Below are positions 35,523 to 44,961 of a stretch of DNA of 64,000 nucleotides, in pieces (the first letter of the stretch is position 1; each line of letters begins with the position of its first letter). Origin of the DNA: Paenibacillus sp. GM2. GTDB taxonomy: Bacteria; Bacillota; Bacilli; Paenibacillales; Paenibacillaceae. Both the position numbers and the translations under genes were made by a program. The notes beneath the pieces are model-generated. The model did not search any database and was not told the origin of the DNA. It saw only the letters and a program-made list of their open reading frames with translations. The DNA is taken from NCBI RefSeq assembly GCF_900069005.2, contig NZ_LN831279.1, positions 1,422,612-1,486,611 on the forward strand. Reading direction: 5' to 3'.

Positions 35523-36320
35523 ATGGATCGGAAAGCGAAAAAAATCCTATTTGAAACCTTCTGGCAATCCGGAGGTTGGAGAAAAGGGGGATATACCTGC
35601 ACGGAGGAAGATTTTCTGTATGCCAAGAGCCGCGGGCTTATGTTCGACCCCTTGAACCGGTCCCACGATGAATGTGTGCAAAGGCTGCGGCAGCTGCATG
35701 AAGAAATTCTCACCAAAGAGGCTGTTGTTGAGGCTTTTTTACATAGTTTGTCTACTCGAAAAGTCTATTTGCGAAGCGCTTTGTCCAGCTGGGCGCTTAC
35801 CCATGATTTGCCCGTGCATACTTATGCGGAGCGGCCAGCAGAACAACGGTCGTACAGTGCTTGCGGGGATTGCAACGCCCATAAGCTGATGTCCGATGAA
35901 GCATATGTCAACGAGGATCTGAATGTTCTGAATTTCGAACGGGTAAAATGGGGCGGCGTCCGCTTGAACTGGCTGGCATACTGCCTGCTGGATCTTGAAT
36001 GCCTTAGCAGGGAAGAGCCGTTCACCGTCAGTGAAGCGGATGTGGAAATCTTAAAGCGGATGCTTGAAGCCATTGCCTCTTGTGCAGACAAGGATGCCGC
36101 CCGGCAGCTGGAGAAACGCTGGAAGGATATTTTTCCGGCGAATAAATATGAACGTGATGTAATTATGGAGATTTGGGAATATGCGGGCCTGCTGGAATCG
36201 AAGAATGATTCCCGTAAAGAGCGCGGGCGGGGGACCGATTATATGTCGATGGCCACCTGGAGAGGGGAAGACGGATATTCACATGAAAAAGTAGAGTTCT
36301 ACTTCGGCCGCTATCTGTGA
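35523..36320 (+). CDS. hypothetical protein in the immunity-like operon
   Basis: 265 aa, not recognised. It is soluble and helical, with a conserved-looking centre (SACGDCNAHKLMSDEAYVNEDLNVLNFERV; GGVRLNWLAYCLLDLECL shown in part) and a charged C terminus ending VEFYFGRYL. Residues 110-120 hold a lone CxxC. The upstream site GAAGGGG is at a long spacing. It is translated between the zinc-ribbon gene and the phosphoesterase gene, with gaps of 60 and 46 nt. Confidence 0.6.
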   Translation: MDRKAKKILFETFWQSGGWRKGGYTCTEEDFLYAKSRGLMFDPLNRSHDECVQRLRQLHEEILTKEAVVEAFLHSLSTRKVYLRSALSSWALTHDLPVHTYAERPAEQRSYSACGDCNAHKLMSDEAYVNEDLNVLNFERVKWGGVRLNWLAYCLLDLECLSREEPFTVSEADVEILKRMLEAIASCADKDAARQLEKRWKDIFPANKYERDVIMEIWEYAGLLESKNDSRKERGRGTDYMSMATWRGEDGYSHEKVEFYFGRYL

Positions 36321-36366
36321 CAGGGTATCTGTTACAGGGCTTAGTAAGCTTAGCAGGAGGCATCCG

Positions 36367-37245
36367 ATGAAGAAACAGAGCAAGAGATCGCTGCAAATCG
36401 TAGACATCGCTAAGGAACCTTTGGAGAAAATCCCTTATATTACTGCAGCTACCCAAGGGGCAGGAATATCTTACGAATGGCTGCCCATTTATTGGGGCGA
36501 GATGCTCGGAATGCCAGAAGAACTGGATGCGGTGGTTATCGCTTCTGATTTGCAAGGAATTGCCGGGCATGGGTGCGGAGAGACCCAGGAAGCAGATCAT
36601 GTGGGAGGATCGGAGATAGGAGGGCAAAAGCTGCTGGGCGAAGAGCTGGCGGATACGCTGGCGCTTTTGCTGCAAATCCATTTGCCGGACTTGAACCCGG
36701 ACAAGATGATGGTGTGCTTATGCGGAGATCTCTTTACGGATCCAGCCCAAAGGGGGGCCAGCGGCGATCCGCTTCCTGTATGGCGGGCTTTTCGTAAATA
36801 CTTCGGGTTCGTAACAGGCGTTGCGGGGAATCATGATCTTTTGACGCAGGAGGGGATAGATGAATTATCCGCTGCGGCAGGAGTGCATTTTTTCTCTGAG
36901 GCAGGAATGATCACATATGGAGAGCTGTCTATAGCAGGGTTGGGCGGAATCATTGGCAGAGCGGATAAACCTAACCGCATGGCGGAAGCAAGTTATCTGG
37001 AAAGCTTGCGCCGGCTTGTCAGGCGGAGGCCTGATATTCTACTGCTTCATGAAAGTCCGGAGATCGGGGCGCAAGGACTGCCGGGCAACCTGGTTATTTA
37101 CCAAGAGTTGCGAGGAGCTTCTGTCCCACTCGTATGCTGTGGACATATTCATTGGGAAGAAGCGCTGGCTGAACTAGCAGATGGTCCGCAGATTTTAAAT
37201 GTGGATGGGCGTGCATATATCTTTACAGCAGCGGCGCTGGATTAG
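36367..37245 (+). CDS. calcineurin-like metallophosphoesterase
   Basis: 292-aa metallophosphoesterase. The motif set is CGDLFTDP (GD), TGVAGNHDLL (GNHD), LLHESPE (H) and CCGHIHWEEA (GHxH), all in correct order. The usual first DxH is represented by AVVIASDLQGIAGHG near residue 60. The substrate is unknown; cyclic nucleotides, RNA ends or phosphoproteins are possible. As the last gene of the SUFU run it might process 2',3'-cyclic phosphate or nucleotide signals, which is speculation. Confidence 0.8.
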   Translation: MKKQSKRSLQIVDIAKEPLEKIPYITAATQGAGISYEWLPIYWGEMLGMPEELDAVVIASDLQGIAGHGCGETQEADHVGGSEIGGQKLLGEELADTLALLLQIHLPDLNPDKMMVCLCGDLFTDPAQRGASGDPLPVWRAFRKYFGFVTGVAGNHDLLTQEGIDELSAAAGVHFFSEAGMITYGELSIAGLGGIIGRADKPNRMAEASYLESLRRLVRRRPDILLLHESPEIGAQGLPGNLVIYQELRGASVPLVCCGHIHWEEALAELADGPQILNVDGRAYIFTAAALD

Positions 37246-37308
37246 AAAGATAGCCTTATTTGGCTTCCATTCACTGTTAGTGCAACATAGTGGTATCCGA
37301 AGCTATAG

Positions 37309-37341
37309 AAGAAGCTGCGCTTGATTGCGCAGCTTCTTTGC
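37309..37341. terminator. bidirectional terminator
   Basis: AGAAGCTGCGC and GCGCAGCTTCT form an 11-bp stem with a 6-nt loop; T-rich and A-rich flanks serve both the phosphoesterase gene and the convergent MORN gene. Confidence 0.8.
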
Positions 37342-37360
37342 TGTAGATCTGGTTATATTG

Positions 37361-38092
37361 CTAGTTCAGCGGCACTTGTTTGGACAAACGTTCGAATTCA
37401 TCCATGTGAGGGTTCAGCTTTTTCTGGATTCCCTGTAAGTACTTTAACGCCTTGTCTAATTTACGCTGTTCGGATTTAGTGTCCGCTGGAAAGCTGGAAT
37501 ATAGTTGATTGACCGAACCGTTGCGGTATTTAATGCTGAATAGTGTGCCTTTTTGCAAGGCTTCTTTTAGTCCGGAATTTGTACCGAGGATTTCCAGCTT
37601 CTCATTTCCATTTTTGTAGGTAAAGCTATAATCCGGGTCTGCCTGAGCGTGAATCACATCATAACCGCTTTGAAGCACTCCGTTTTTAAATGTACCCGCC
37701 TGGATTTCATTCCATATGACCTCGCCGTCTTCCTGGGTCACTTTGTGAGTCAAAGTTCCCTTGCCTTCCATTTTATCCTGCTTCCAAGTTCCGTTATAGA
37801 CAAGTTTATGCTTCTCGCCGTCCTGCGTATATTCATTGATATATTTACCGCTGCCTTCGCGCTTGCCATTCACAAAATCACCCGAGTATTGCTTGCTGCC
37901 TCCCCAATGAATTGTACCGCGTCCGTTAGGTGCCCCGTTTGTGACTTCCCCATAGTATTGGGTTTGCTCCGAAATTTGAATTAATTCTTTTGTAGCGGCA
38001 GCATGTGCTATGGAAGAAGCGGGAACGAGCGACATGGTTGACAAAGCTGTGCAAAGAGCGGCGGACAGAGATAAGGCAATCATTTTTTTCAT
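37361..38092 (-). CDS. secreted MORN-repeat protein
   Basis: 243-aa precursor with a signal peptide (about 1-32, ending AHAA). About four MORN repeats follow between residues 45 and 135 (YYGEVTNGAPNGRGTIHWGG; YSGDFVNGKREGSGKYI; YNGTWKQDKMEGKGTL; AGTFKNGV). The C-terminal half is helical and ends with a Lys-rich coiled coil. It is probably surface-associated, binding lipid or wall polymer. It is transcribed against the surrounding operon. Confidence 0.8.
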   Translation of the reverse strand: MKKMIALSLSAALCTALSTMSLVPASSIAHAAATKELIQISEQTQYYGEVTNGAPNGRGTIHWGGSKQYSGDFVNGKREGSGKYINEYTQDGEKHKLVYNGTWKQDKMEGKGTLTHKVTQEDGEVIWNEIQAGTFKNGVLQSGYDVIHAQADPDYSFTYKNGNEKLEILGTNSGLKEALQKGTLFSIKYRNGSVNQLYSSFPADTKSEQRKLDKALKYLQGIQKKLNPHMDEFERLSKQVPLN

Positions 38093-38652
38093 CGTTATAC
38101 TTCCTTTCGAGTATGTAAGATATGCAGTTTGAGCAAAGAGGGAATCGCCCGCAAAGAAGAAATAAGCGTGATTTCCAGGAAACTCGTTATTTTAACGTAT
38201 TACTATTCAAGAAAGTTTCTGAAAATATACGATTTGACGCTCCCAGGCAGAGAGTTTGCGGATAGAGAGTTTGCACTAGAAACCCGCACATGGTGTTAAA
38301 GGATACATTCTTACTGGAAATTACGTATTTTCTCGAAAATCTCCCTGGCTTTAAAAAAAGAAAAATAGTTAATTACGATTATTTGTGACAACAGTTGCAA
38401 TTGAAGGTTAGGTAAATCCAACTAATCGGACTGGGCCCAAAGGAGCTTTTAAGGTTCCCATGAATGATAGAAATTGATTACAGAACTTGCCAAGCTTTAT
38501 ACTATTTTTGAATTAAATAACATCATGTTTATTTTTTATAGGAATAAGGGTGTCATGAATTATCGTGCATATGAATTTTTTTGATACATATGGTTCCAGG
38601 TAGGGAATCGGATCGTGTGTCAGCAGGATATGTAAGCGAGGGGGAAATGCAG
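38093..38652. other. AT-rich intergenic region
   Basis: A 560-nt gap between the MORN gene (leftward) and the small gene upstream of DUF4132 (rightward). It contains short GAGAGTTTGC repeats near 38,255-38,275 and AT-rich tracts at 38,330-38,400 and 38,500-38,580 that may hold divergent promoters. No element could be defined. Confidence 0.4.
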
Positions 38653-39069
38653 ATGAAGCTGATCGTATCGGTGAAAAAGCCGGGCAAATGCAAGGAGCTT
38701 GCAGCGCAAGAGCTTGAATTGCCTGGCATTCCACAAACCCTCCGAGAATTGATTGCCGGGGTTGTGGAAGGTGGGGTACAGGCGTTTAAGGAACGACAGT
38801 TCGAGAAAAATGTAATTTCCTACATAACAGAGGTGCAGATTGGGGAAAGCGCAGAACAGGGCAAGGTCGGTTTCGGAACGGTTTATGATGACAGGCAGGC
38901 TGATCCGGAGCAAGCGGTGAGTGCAGCTTTGACGGCTTTTGCAGATGGCTTGTATCGGGTGTTTATCAATGAGACGGAAATCGTGGATTTGGATGCTCCG
39001 CTTGTGACCCGGGAAGGGGATCGAATCGTATTTATGCGCTTTACGATGCTGGCGGGAGGACTATGGTGA
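38653..39069 (+). CDS. small hypothetical protein coupled to the DUF4132 gene
   Basis: 138 aa, not recognised. It has an alpha/beta pattern with a C-terminal strand pair (FINETEIVDLDAPLVTREGD; FMRFTMLAGGLW). The second of two close ATGs (38653) is chosen, with GAGGGGG 8 nt upstream. Only 12 nt separate it from the DUF4132 gene, so the two products probably act together. I recall similar small proteins beside DUF4132 genes, but cannot confirm that here. Confidence 0.65.
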   Translation: MKLIVSVKKPGKCKELAAQELELPGIPQTLRELIAGVVEGGVQAFKERQFEKNVISYITEVQIGESAEQGKVGFGTVYDDRQADPEQAVSAALTAFADGLYRVFINETEIVDLDAPLVTREGDRIVFMRFTMLAGGLW

Positions 39070-39081
39070 ACATGGAGGGAT

Positions 39082-42000
39082 ATGATGATGGAACTGACTC
39101 AGGAAGAACAATATTGGACTGCTATCGAAGCTAGGGTTAAAGAGGCCGAAGCAGGCGGGGATCAGAGGGTTCGGGATTTATACAGGCTCATTCGCCAGCC
39201 CTGTATTAATTCCGATAGCGATGAATACAAGGCACTGTACAAGGAATTGTCCAGACTCTGCGGCACGCGGCCAGATCGCTTTTATGCTCCGCTTGAGCAA
39301 ACGATGCTTGCTCTGGCTGGCGAGAAGACGGTGGAAATGGTAAGGTACATAACCCGGCATGCAGCTGAGTTTCCGTATGCCAACGGGTATTACCGAAGAC
39401 CGTTCAGAACGCAGCGGCCAGAAGTTCACTTGGACATGATTCTGGGCAAAATCAAGGAACTCTTCGCTGCTGAATCTTTGCAGTTTTCGCTACGTGATTA
39501 TCTGACTAAACCGGATTATACCATCGAGCGGATCTATTGGATTCATCGGGTAATTCCGGATTTGCTGGCTTATGAGCTGGATCATGGGGATGGCTGGGTC
39601 GAGGCGGCGCTGAGAGAGATCATTTATGGCGATAACCAGACGGCCCTTCTTAAGCCCGAGATGATCAAGGGGATTCTGATGAGTCACCGTGAGGATGTCT
39701 ACACGATGGTTGGCGAGCTGCTTGTTGCGGCGCGGCTGCAGGAAGGACTTCGCCAATCGATTGCCGAGCAGATGGATGCGGGTACGCTGCAGGCGAATTT
39801 GTATTTGTTGAAAGTGATTCTGGATCACGACTTGTACCGGTTCAGCTCGATTGTGCGTGCGCTTGGGACCTGGACTGGCATGGGGCTGGATGCGGCGAAT
39901 CAACGTGTGGCCGGCCAACTGTTACAGCAGGCATACACCGTGCTTACCGATGAGAAGCAGCGTCAAGAATGGCTTGCTTCCGTGAGTGCCAATCAGGTAT
40001 ACATGAGCCTCTGGGCTTCAGCGGTTCATGAGGAAGAGGCACTTCCAGAACAGATCAGGTATTTGATGGAGAACGGTGAGCACTACCAGAAGGTAGTCGC
40101 CCAATATGTACTGGCAAACAGTCAGAACACAGCGGTGAAGTTTGAAATCGCCCGGAACAGTCTGAATGAGAATGATGATCCTGAACTGCTGTATTGGATA
40201 TTGCAGAACTATAGCTACGATTATGAATATGAATGGCAGGTTGGGGAAAGCCAGGAACGTGTGCTGAAGCTTAAACGAACGCCTGTGTTGGAAGACAAGT
40301 CAACAAGAAGTCAAGAATACGAGCGATTCAAAGCGATTCTTAAAGCGGTTCCGGTGAAGGAGAAATCAGGCGTATCGCCCGTGCTTGATTTTACGGAATT
40401 CCGCTATTCCTCTGACCTGGTATTGCGCAAATTGTTATATTTGACCGCTTATGATATGGACGTGGAGTGGATCGCAGAACTGATCGACATGTCGGTGCAA
40501 ATGAGCCCCGATCTGCGAGGCGATTTGATCAATTACTTTACGGCTGATCCGAGTTCCGGGAAGCAGCGCGCTTTTATTTTTGCTGCCCTCTCCGATAAGA
40601 GCATGACGAACCGCGAGCATGCGCTGCGCCAGGTGAAGAAGCTGACGCTGCAAGAGAGTGAACTGAAGCTGGTTGAAGACTTGCTCAAGCTAAAGACCGG
40701 CTCACTGCGGCAGAATGCTATCGATATCCTTTTGCATCAGCCTGGGGAATTACTGTCTCTAAGCCTGGAACGGCTGTTGTCTGCCAAAGGTGAGCTACAG
40801 CGTCTTGCCGGACTCGAGCTGTTAACGGAACTCAAAGATGATCCGGATCGCACGGAGCAATATGAGCAGCTGAAGCCGTCAGCGGATCGCATTGCGAGCC
40901 CGACGCCAAAGGAAAGACAGCTTCTTGATAAATTGAAGCAGGATAGCGGCTTCAGCGCCGAGAACGGCTTTGGCCTTTACGATCCGCGGCAGACGGAGCC
41001 ATGGCTTCTGGAGCAGCGGGACGTATCCGGGGCAGACATGAAGCAAATATTGATGATCTCGACAGAACGCGCCAGCAAGTTCCTGCAGGGATTGGATGAA
41101 CTGGTGCATGAATATCGCGATACCGAATATGAGGTTGAATATTATAGCGGACACAAAGAAGCGAAGCTTATCGGAGCCGAGTTAAGGCCTCTATCGTATA
41201 AGTATCGTATGGAGGCGTTGGAATACGATCGCTTCGAGGCAGAAAGTGAACTCCAGTTGTACCCGCTGGCCGAGAAGTGGCAGCAATATTATGAAGAGAG
41301 CGGTTTAAGTTCTCAGGAGCTGCTGGGACTTCACTTCGCACTGCAGATGAAAAATCTGAAGTATACTCTGGATTCTTTTTATAGCCATTTTGCCGATGTT
41401 TATGATTACGACCTAATGAGGAAAACCAAGCTGTTAGAGGGAGGACGACGGCAATTCCTGGAGCAGCTTATTCCGTTGGAGAGCATTTTGGAAGTATTGG
41501 AAATAACGGATGGTCTGCGTTACAGTCAGCAGGTGATGACGCTGGTGCCTGCCTGTTTTGCCGACAGCAAGAGAAGCGACACCTATGATTTGGTGGAAGC
41601 CGCTCTGATCAAAGCGATGACGAGCGATGTGACGCAGCTGGAGAAGCGGGATCAATCGGTATGGTTAATTGCGGCAGAACCTTTATTTTCAATTTTACAA
41701 AGTCGTGTTCATGATCTGCCATCATTCCGCTCTTTCTTCCGTACGGCGGTTCAATATGATCTGCGGAGAGCGGATAAAGATGAGCAGCATCGTTATTCGG
41801 TTCTTCATGTAAACCAATATTTCAGGGCATTTTTACTGGGACTGATTGGGGAGAACGAATTGTGCAAGGAATTGCTGGGCCGGGACGCGCGCAGTCACAT
41901 GCGTGAGATGACCTCGCCCCGGGATACACTGGTGAATCGACATGAACCGCTGATCGAACTGCGTGAACGGATCGTATCACGGTTGCTTGATATCGAACTT

Positions 42001-44079
42001 GCCCGCGGTGATTTAACAACCGATGCCACCACGTATACGATGTCCTTTGAGCGGATATATGGTATGGCGCCGTTGATCCGTATACTGACGAGTTTGCGCG
42101 GTGAGACCTTTGTCCGCGGCTATATTTATGGTTACGGTAACCAGATCACGAAGAAGGAGTCGCTTAGCCATCTTCTTAAGGTTTGTTACCCGCGTGATGG
42201 AGAAGATGAAGGGAAGCTGGGGCAGCTGCTCCAGGGGACGGGAATTACGGAGAAGCTCCTGCTGGAAGCCGCGATGTACGCTCCGCAATGGATTGAAATT
42301 GTAGCCAGGTATTTAGGCTGGGAGGGGCTCCGCAGTACGGCTTGGTATTTCCATGCTCACATCAACGAGAGCTTCTCAGCGGAAAAAGAGACGATCGTTG
42401 CCCATTATTCGCCGATTACGCCGCAGGAATTTAACGATGGAGCTTTTGATGTCCATTGGTTTAACGAAGCATACCGCACTATAGGGGAAGAGCGCTTCCG
42501 TCAGTTATATGATTGCGCAAAGTACATTTCTGCCGGCTCTAACCATCGTCGTTCGCAATTGTTTGCCGATGCAGTGCTCGGGCAATTGCGGCTCGATGAC
42601 ATGAAGAGATCTGTCGTGGATAAGCGGAACAAGGAGCATTTGCTTGCGTACAGCTTAATTCCGTTTACTTCTAATCCGGAGCAGGATCTGCGCGAGAGAT
42701 ATCATTTTATTCAGGAGTTCTTGAAGCAAAGCAGGGGATTTGGGGCACAGCGGAGAGCGAGCGAAGGTACAGTTGGGCAGATTGCGCTCGGCAACCTGGC
42801 ACGCAGCGCAGGGTACACCGATGTGATTCGATTGACCTGGGATATGGAAGCGCGCATGCTGGAGCAATTGGCAAGTCTGTTTGAGCCATATGCTTTGGAT
42901 GCTGATACCCATGTACGCCTAACCGTAGACGAAGAAGGCAAGGCCGAGTTAGAAGTGACCGGCAAAGGCAAATTGCTAAAATCTGTACCGGCAAGATTCA
43001 AGAAGAACGGTTATATCGAGCAGCTCAAGCAAGCCAAGACAGAGTTGACGGATCAGTATCGCCGTGCAAAACGGGAGCTGGAGCGCTCCATGGCTGAGCA
43101 AAGCGGCTTCCGCGCCAGTGAGCTGGCGGCTTTGACCGCGAGTCCGGTGCTGCGTCCACTGGTAGCTGCCTTGGTATTCAAAGCAGATCAACAGCTTGGA
43201 TATTTCACGGCAGCAGAGGACGGCACCTTGCGGCTGGTTGAGCCGAGCGGCGATGCCTGGGTGCTGGCCGACAAGGATCAGCTGACGATTGCCCACCCGC
43301 TCGATCTCTATGAGAGCGGCGCGTGGAGTGCGTATCAGCGCGACTTGTTCACCCGCGGCATCCGCCAGCCGTTCAAGCAGGTGTTCCGCGAGCTGTATCT
43401 CGTGAACGAGGATGAACGAGCTGGTAAGACCGGGTCGCAGCGTTATGCCGGGCACCAGGTGCAGCCAAGCAAGACGGTGGCATTGCTGCGCGGACGCGGC
43501 TGGACGGTCAGCTATGAATCGGGCCTGCAAAAGGTACATTACCGGGAGAACATTATCGCGACGGTTTATGCCATGGCGGATTGGTTCTCACCTGCGGACA
43601 CGGAGGCGCCAACGCTGGAGGCGGTGGAGTTCTTCGACCGGAAAACGTACGAACATATTCCAATAGTCCAGGTCCCGCCGATCTTGTTCTCGGAGACGAT
43701 GCGGGACATCGACCTTGTCGTTAGCACGGCCCATGTCGGAGGTGTCGATCCGGAAGCGAGCCTGACGACGATCGAGCTGCGGAAGGTGATCGTGGAGGAA
43801 TCCTTGCGTCTGCTCAAGCTGAATCAGGTGAAACTGGATGGCAGCTTTGCCCGGATCGAAGGGAAGCTTGGGGAATACGCTGTGCATCTTGGCAGCGGCA
43901 TAGCTTACAAGCAAGGCACCGGGGCGCTGAATATTATCCCGGTACATTCCCAGCATCGCGGACGTCTCTTCCTGCCGTTTATGGATGAGGATCCGAGAAC
44001 GGCCGAAGTCCTGTCCAAGGTTGTACTGCTGGCCGAAGACAACAAAATCAAAGATCCGCAAATTTTGATGCAGCTATAA
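39082..44079 (+). CDS. giant DUF4132 (MolR-like) protein
   Basis: 1665-aa cytosolic protein. The first about 1200 residues are helical, HEAT/ARM-like repeats (RLAGLELLTELKDDPDRTEQ and similar). The last about 450 residues match the DUF4132 domain (LFTRGIRQPFKQVFRELYLV; GRGWTVSYESGLQKVHY; STAHVGGVDPEASLTTIELR; VILGSG-like HLGSGIAYKQGTGALNI). Relatives include E. coli MolR/YehI, which join a WGR domain to DUF4132. Here the WGR part is absent and may be supplied by the separate WGR protein at 26217-27314. No enzymatic activity is known to me. ATG 39082, 39085 and 39088 are all possible starts after GGAGGG. Confidence 0.85.
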   Translation: MMMELTQEEQYWTAIEARVKEAEAGGDQRVRDLYRLIRQPCINSDSDEYKALYKELSRLCGTRPDRFYAPLEQTMLALAGEKTVEMVRYITRHAAEFPYANGYYRRPFRTQRPEVHLDMILGKIKELFAAESLQFSLRDYLTKPDYTIERIYWIHRVIPDLLAYELDHGDGWVEAALREIIYGDNQTALLKPEMIKGILMSHREDVYTMVGELLVAARLQEGLRQSIAEQMDAGTLQANLYLLKVILDHDLYRFSSIVRALGTWTGMGLDAANQRVAGQLLQQAYTVLTDEKQRQEWLASVSANQVYMSLWASAVHEEEALPEQIRYLMENGEHYQKVVAQYVLANSQNTAVKFEIARNSLNENDDPELLYWILQNYSYDYEYEWQVGESQERVLKLKRTPVLEDKSTRSQEYERFKAILKAVPVKEKSGVSPVLDFTEFRYSSDLVLRKLLYLTAYDMDVEWIAELIDMSVQMSPDLRGDLINYFTADPSSGKQRAFIFAALSDKSMTNREHALRQVKKLTLQESELKLVEDLLKLKTGSLRQNAIDILLHQPGELLSLSLERLLSAKGELQRLAGLELLTELKDDPDRTEQYEQLKPSADRIASPTPKERQLLDKLKQDSGFSAENGFGLYDPRQTEPWLLEQRDVSGADMKQILMISTERASKFLQGLDELVHEYRDTEYEVEYYSGHKEAKLIGAELRPLSYKYRMEALEYDRFEAESELQLYPLAEKWQQYYEESGLSSQELLGLHFALQMKNLKYTLDSFYSHFADVYDYDLMRKTKLLEGGRRQFLEQLIPLESILEVLEITDGLRYSQQVMTLVPACFADSKRSDTYDLVEAALIKAMTSDVTQLEKRDQSVWLIAAEPLFSILQSRVHDLPSFRSFFRTAVQYDLRRADKDEQHRYSVLHVNQYFRAFLLGLIGENELCKELLGRDARSHMREMTSPRDTLVNRHEPLIELRERIVSRLLDIELARGDLTTDATTYTMSFERIYGMAPLIRILTSLRGETFVRGYIYGYGNQITKKESLSHLLKVCYPRDGEDEGKLGQLLQGTGITEKLLLEAAMYAPQWIEIVARYLGWEGLRSTAWYFHAHINESFSAEKETIVAHYSPITPQEFNDGAFDVHWFNEAYRTIGEERFRQLYDCAKYISAGSNHRRSQLFADAVLGQLRLDDMKRSVVDKRNKEHLLAYSLIPFTSNPEQDLRERYHFIQEFLKQSRGFGAQRRASEGTVGQIALGNLARSAGYTDVIRLTWDMEARMLEQLASLFEPYALDADTHVRLTVDEEGKAELEVTGKGKLLKSVPARFKKNGYIEQLKQAKTELTDQYRRAKRELERSMAEQSGFRASELAALTASPVLRPLVAALVFKADQQLGYFTAAEDGTLRLVEPSGDAWVLADKDQLTIAHPLDLYESGAWSAYQRDLFTRGIRQPFKQVFRELYLVNEDERAGKTGSQRYAGHQVQPSKTVALLRGRGWTVSYESGLQKVHYRENIIATVYAMADWFSPADTEAPTLEAVEFFDRKTYEHIPIVQVPPILFSETMRDIDLVVSTAHVGGVDPEASLTTIELRKVIVEESLRLLKLNQVKLDGSFARIEGKLGEYAVHLGSGIAYKQGTGALNIIPVHSQHRGRLFLPFMDEDPRTAEVLSKVVLLAEDNKIKDPQILMQL

Positions 44080-44556
44080 GGGGGAGCGGCCAGGCTGGTG
44101 GCCTGTATCCGATGGCAGCCTGGCGGCTGGCTTTGGGGGGCTGCCTGGTGGAGGGTTAACTGACGGCGTGTCTGGTGGCTAGCACCATGTCCAGCTCGGT
44201 TGGAGCTCTACTCGGTGGCGTGCCGGTGTCAAGCTTGTTGGTTTACCCGATGTCTACCTAATGGTCTGCCGAGGGATATATCTGACGGCCAGCTTAATGG
44301 CCTACCTAACGGTCTGCCTGGTGGGTTAGTCCAATGGCCAGTCTGGTGCCCCACTGGCTGGCATACTTGGTGTCCTACTGGCTAGCGTACTTGGTGCCCC
44401 ACTGGCTGGCATACTTGGTGTCCTACTGGCTGGCGTACTTGGTGTCCTACTTGTTGGAGTATTCCGATGGGTCAGCTTGATGGTCTCCCTATGGTCAGCC
44501 GATGTCCTACCCATTTGCTAGCCCGATGGCGGGCTCCACTCCTAGCGGTATGTAAC
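44080..44556. repeat. degenerate low-complexity region with a 24-bp tandem repeat
   Basis: The segment is built of CTGG/GGTG/CCTA-rich degenerate units. At 44345-44464 it contains five clear 24-bp copies (TGGTGCCCCACTGGCTGGCA and TGGTGTCCTACTGGCTGGCG alternating). A 62-codon reverse-strand frame spans part of it and would encode 8-residue repeats (RTPSMPAS, GAPSTLAS), but it lacks a ribosome binding site. Probably noncoding. Confidence 0.8.
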
Positions 44557-44743
44557 GCTAACGAAACTGTGACACGCTATTTAGGCAAAATGAAGGCCTT
44601 TTTAAATCTAACGAAACACCATATCGCTATTTGAGCAAAATTCGGGTTTATCCCCGCTTTTTTCACAGAATAGCGATACCCAGTTTCGTTAGATTTTTTT
44701 GCGCCCTTTTTTGGACCAAATAACGATCTGTAGTTTCGTTAGC
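44557..44743. repeat. TAACGAAAC nested palindrome, full copy (187 bp)
   Basis: The outer arms GCTAACGAAACT..CGCTATTT and AAATAACG..AGTTTCGTTAGC bracket inner arms TCTAACGAAACACC..CGCTATT and AATAGCGATACCCAGTTTCG. Same architecture as the 29421-30220 array. It sits directly upstream of the promoter of the PyrR-type leader. Confidence 0.9.
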
Positions 44744-44759
44744 GAAATCATCTTCGCTA

Positions 44760-44789
44760 TTGACATCCCCTATTTTATTTTGCTACTAT
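44760..44789 (+). promoter_or_regulatory. promoter of the MFS transporter leader
   Basis: TTGACA (44760-44765), an 18-nt spacer and TACTAT (44784-44789). Predicted start near 44796, giving a leader of about 250 nt. Confidence 0.6.
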
Positions 44790-44807
44790 GTAACACGAAA
44801 TAATTTT

Positions 44808-44915
44808 CCTTTAATACGGTCCAGAGAGGCTGAAAAGGGGTACTTGATGTTATAAGCTTAATAATATCTATGTATTTACATGCCCTTTTGTCCTCTGTGC
44901 CAGAAGGGCTTTTTA
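44808..44915 (+). promoter_or_regulatory. PyrR-type attenuator: binding loop, antiterminator and terminator
   Basis: The PyrR-binding loop signature GTCCAGAGAGGCTG (44819-44832) sits in a stem closed by CCTTT (44808-44812) and AAAGG (44834-44838). A terminator follows (GCCCTTTTG/CAGAAGGGC, 44882-44909, then TTTTTATT). AAAAGGG (44833-44839) can alternatively pair with CCCTTTT (44883-44889) as an antiterminator. With UMP-bound PyrR on the loop, the antiterminator is blocked and transcription stops. This is the classical pyr attenuation layout. Confidence 0.85.
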
Positions 44916-44943
44916 TTATGTTTTTGGTCTGACTCTTTTAAAG

Positions 44944-44961
44944 GAAGTCCCGTGAGGCTTC
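44944..44961 (+). promoter_or_regulatory. second PyrR-like binding loop
   Basis: GAAGTCCCGTGAGGCTTC forms GAAG/CTTC around TCCCGTGAGG, matching the UCCNGNGAGGYU pattern. Downstream, a GAATGGA/TCCATTC hairpin (about 44968-44996) and TAAAAG/CTTTTA (45006-45020) can form, but no clear terminator follows. It may tune translation or be a relic of a multi-attenuator pyr leader. Confidence 0.6.

Noticed and set aside
44326..44514. 62-aa reverse frame encoding 8-residue repeats
   Set aside because: No ribosome binding site or homologue; the openness is a consequence of the 24-bp repeat.
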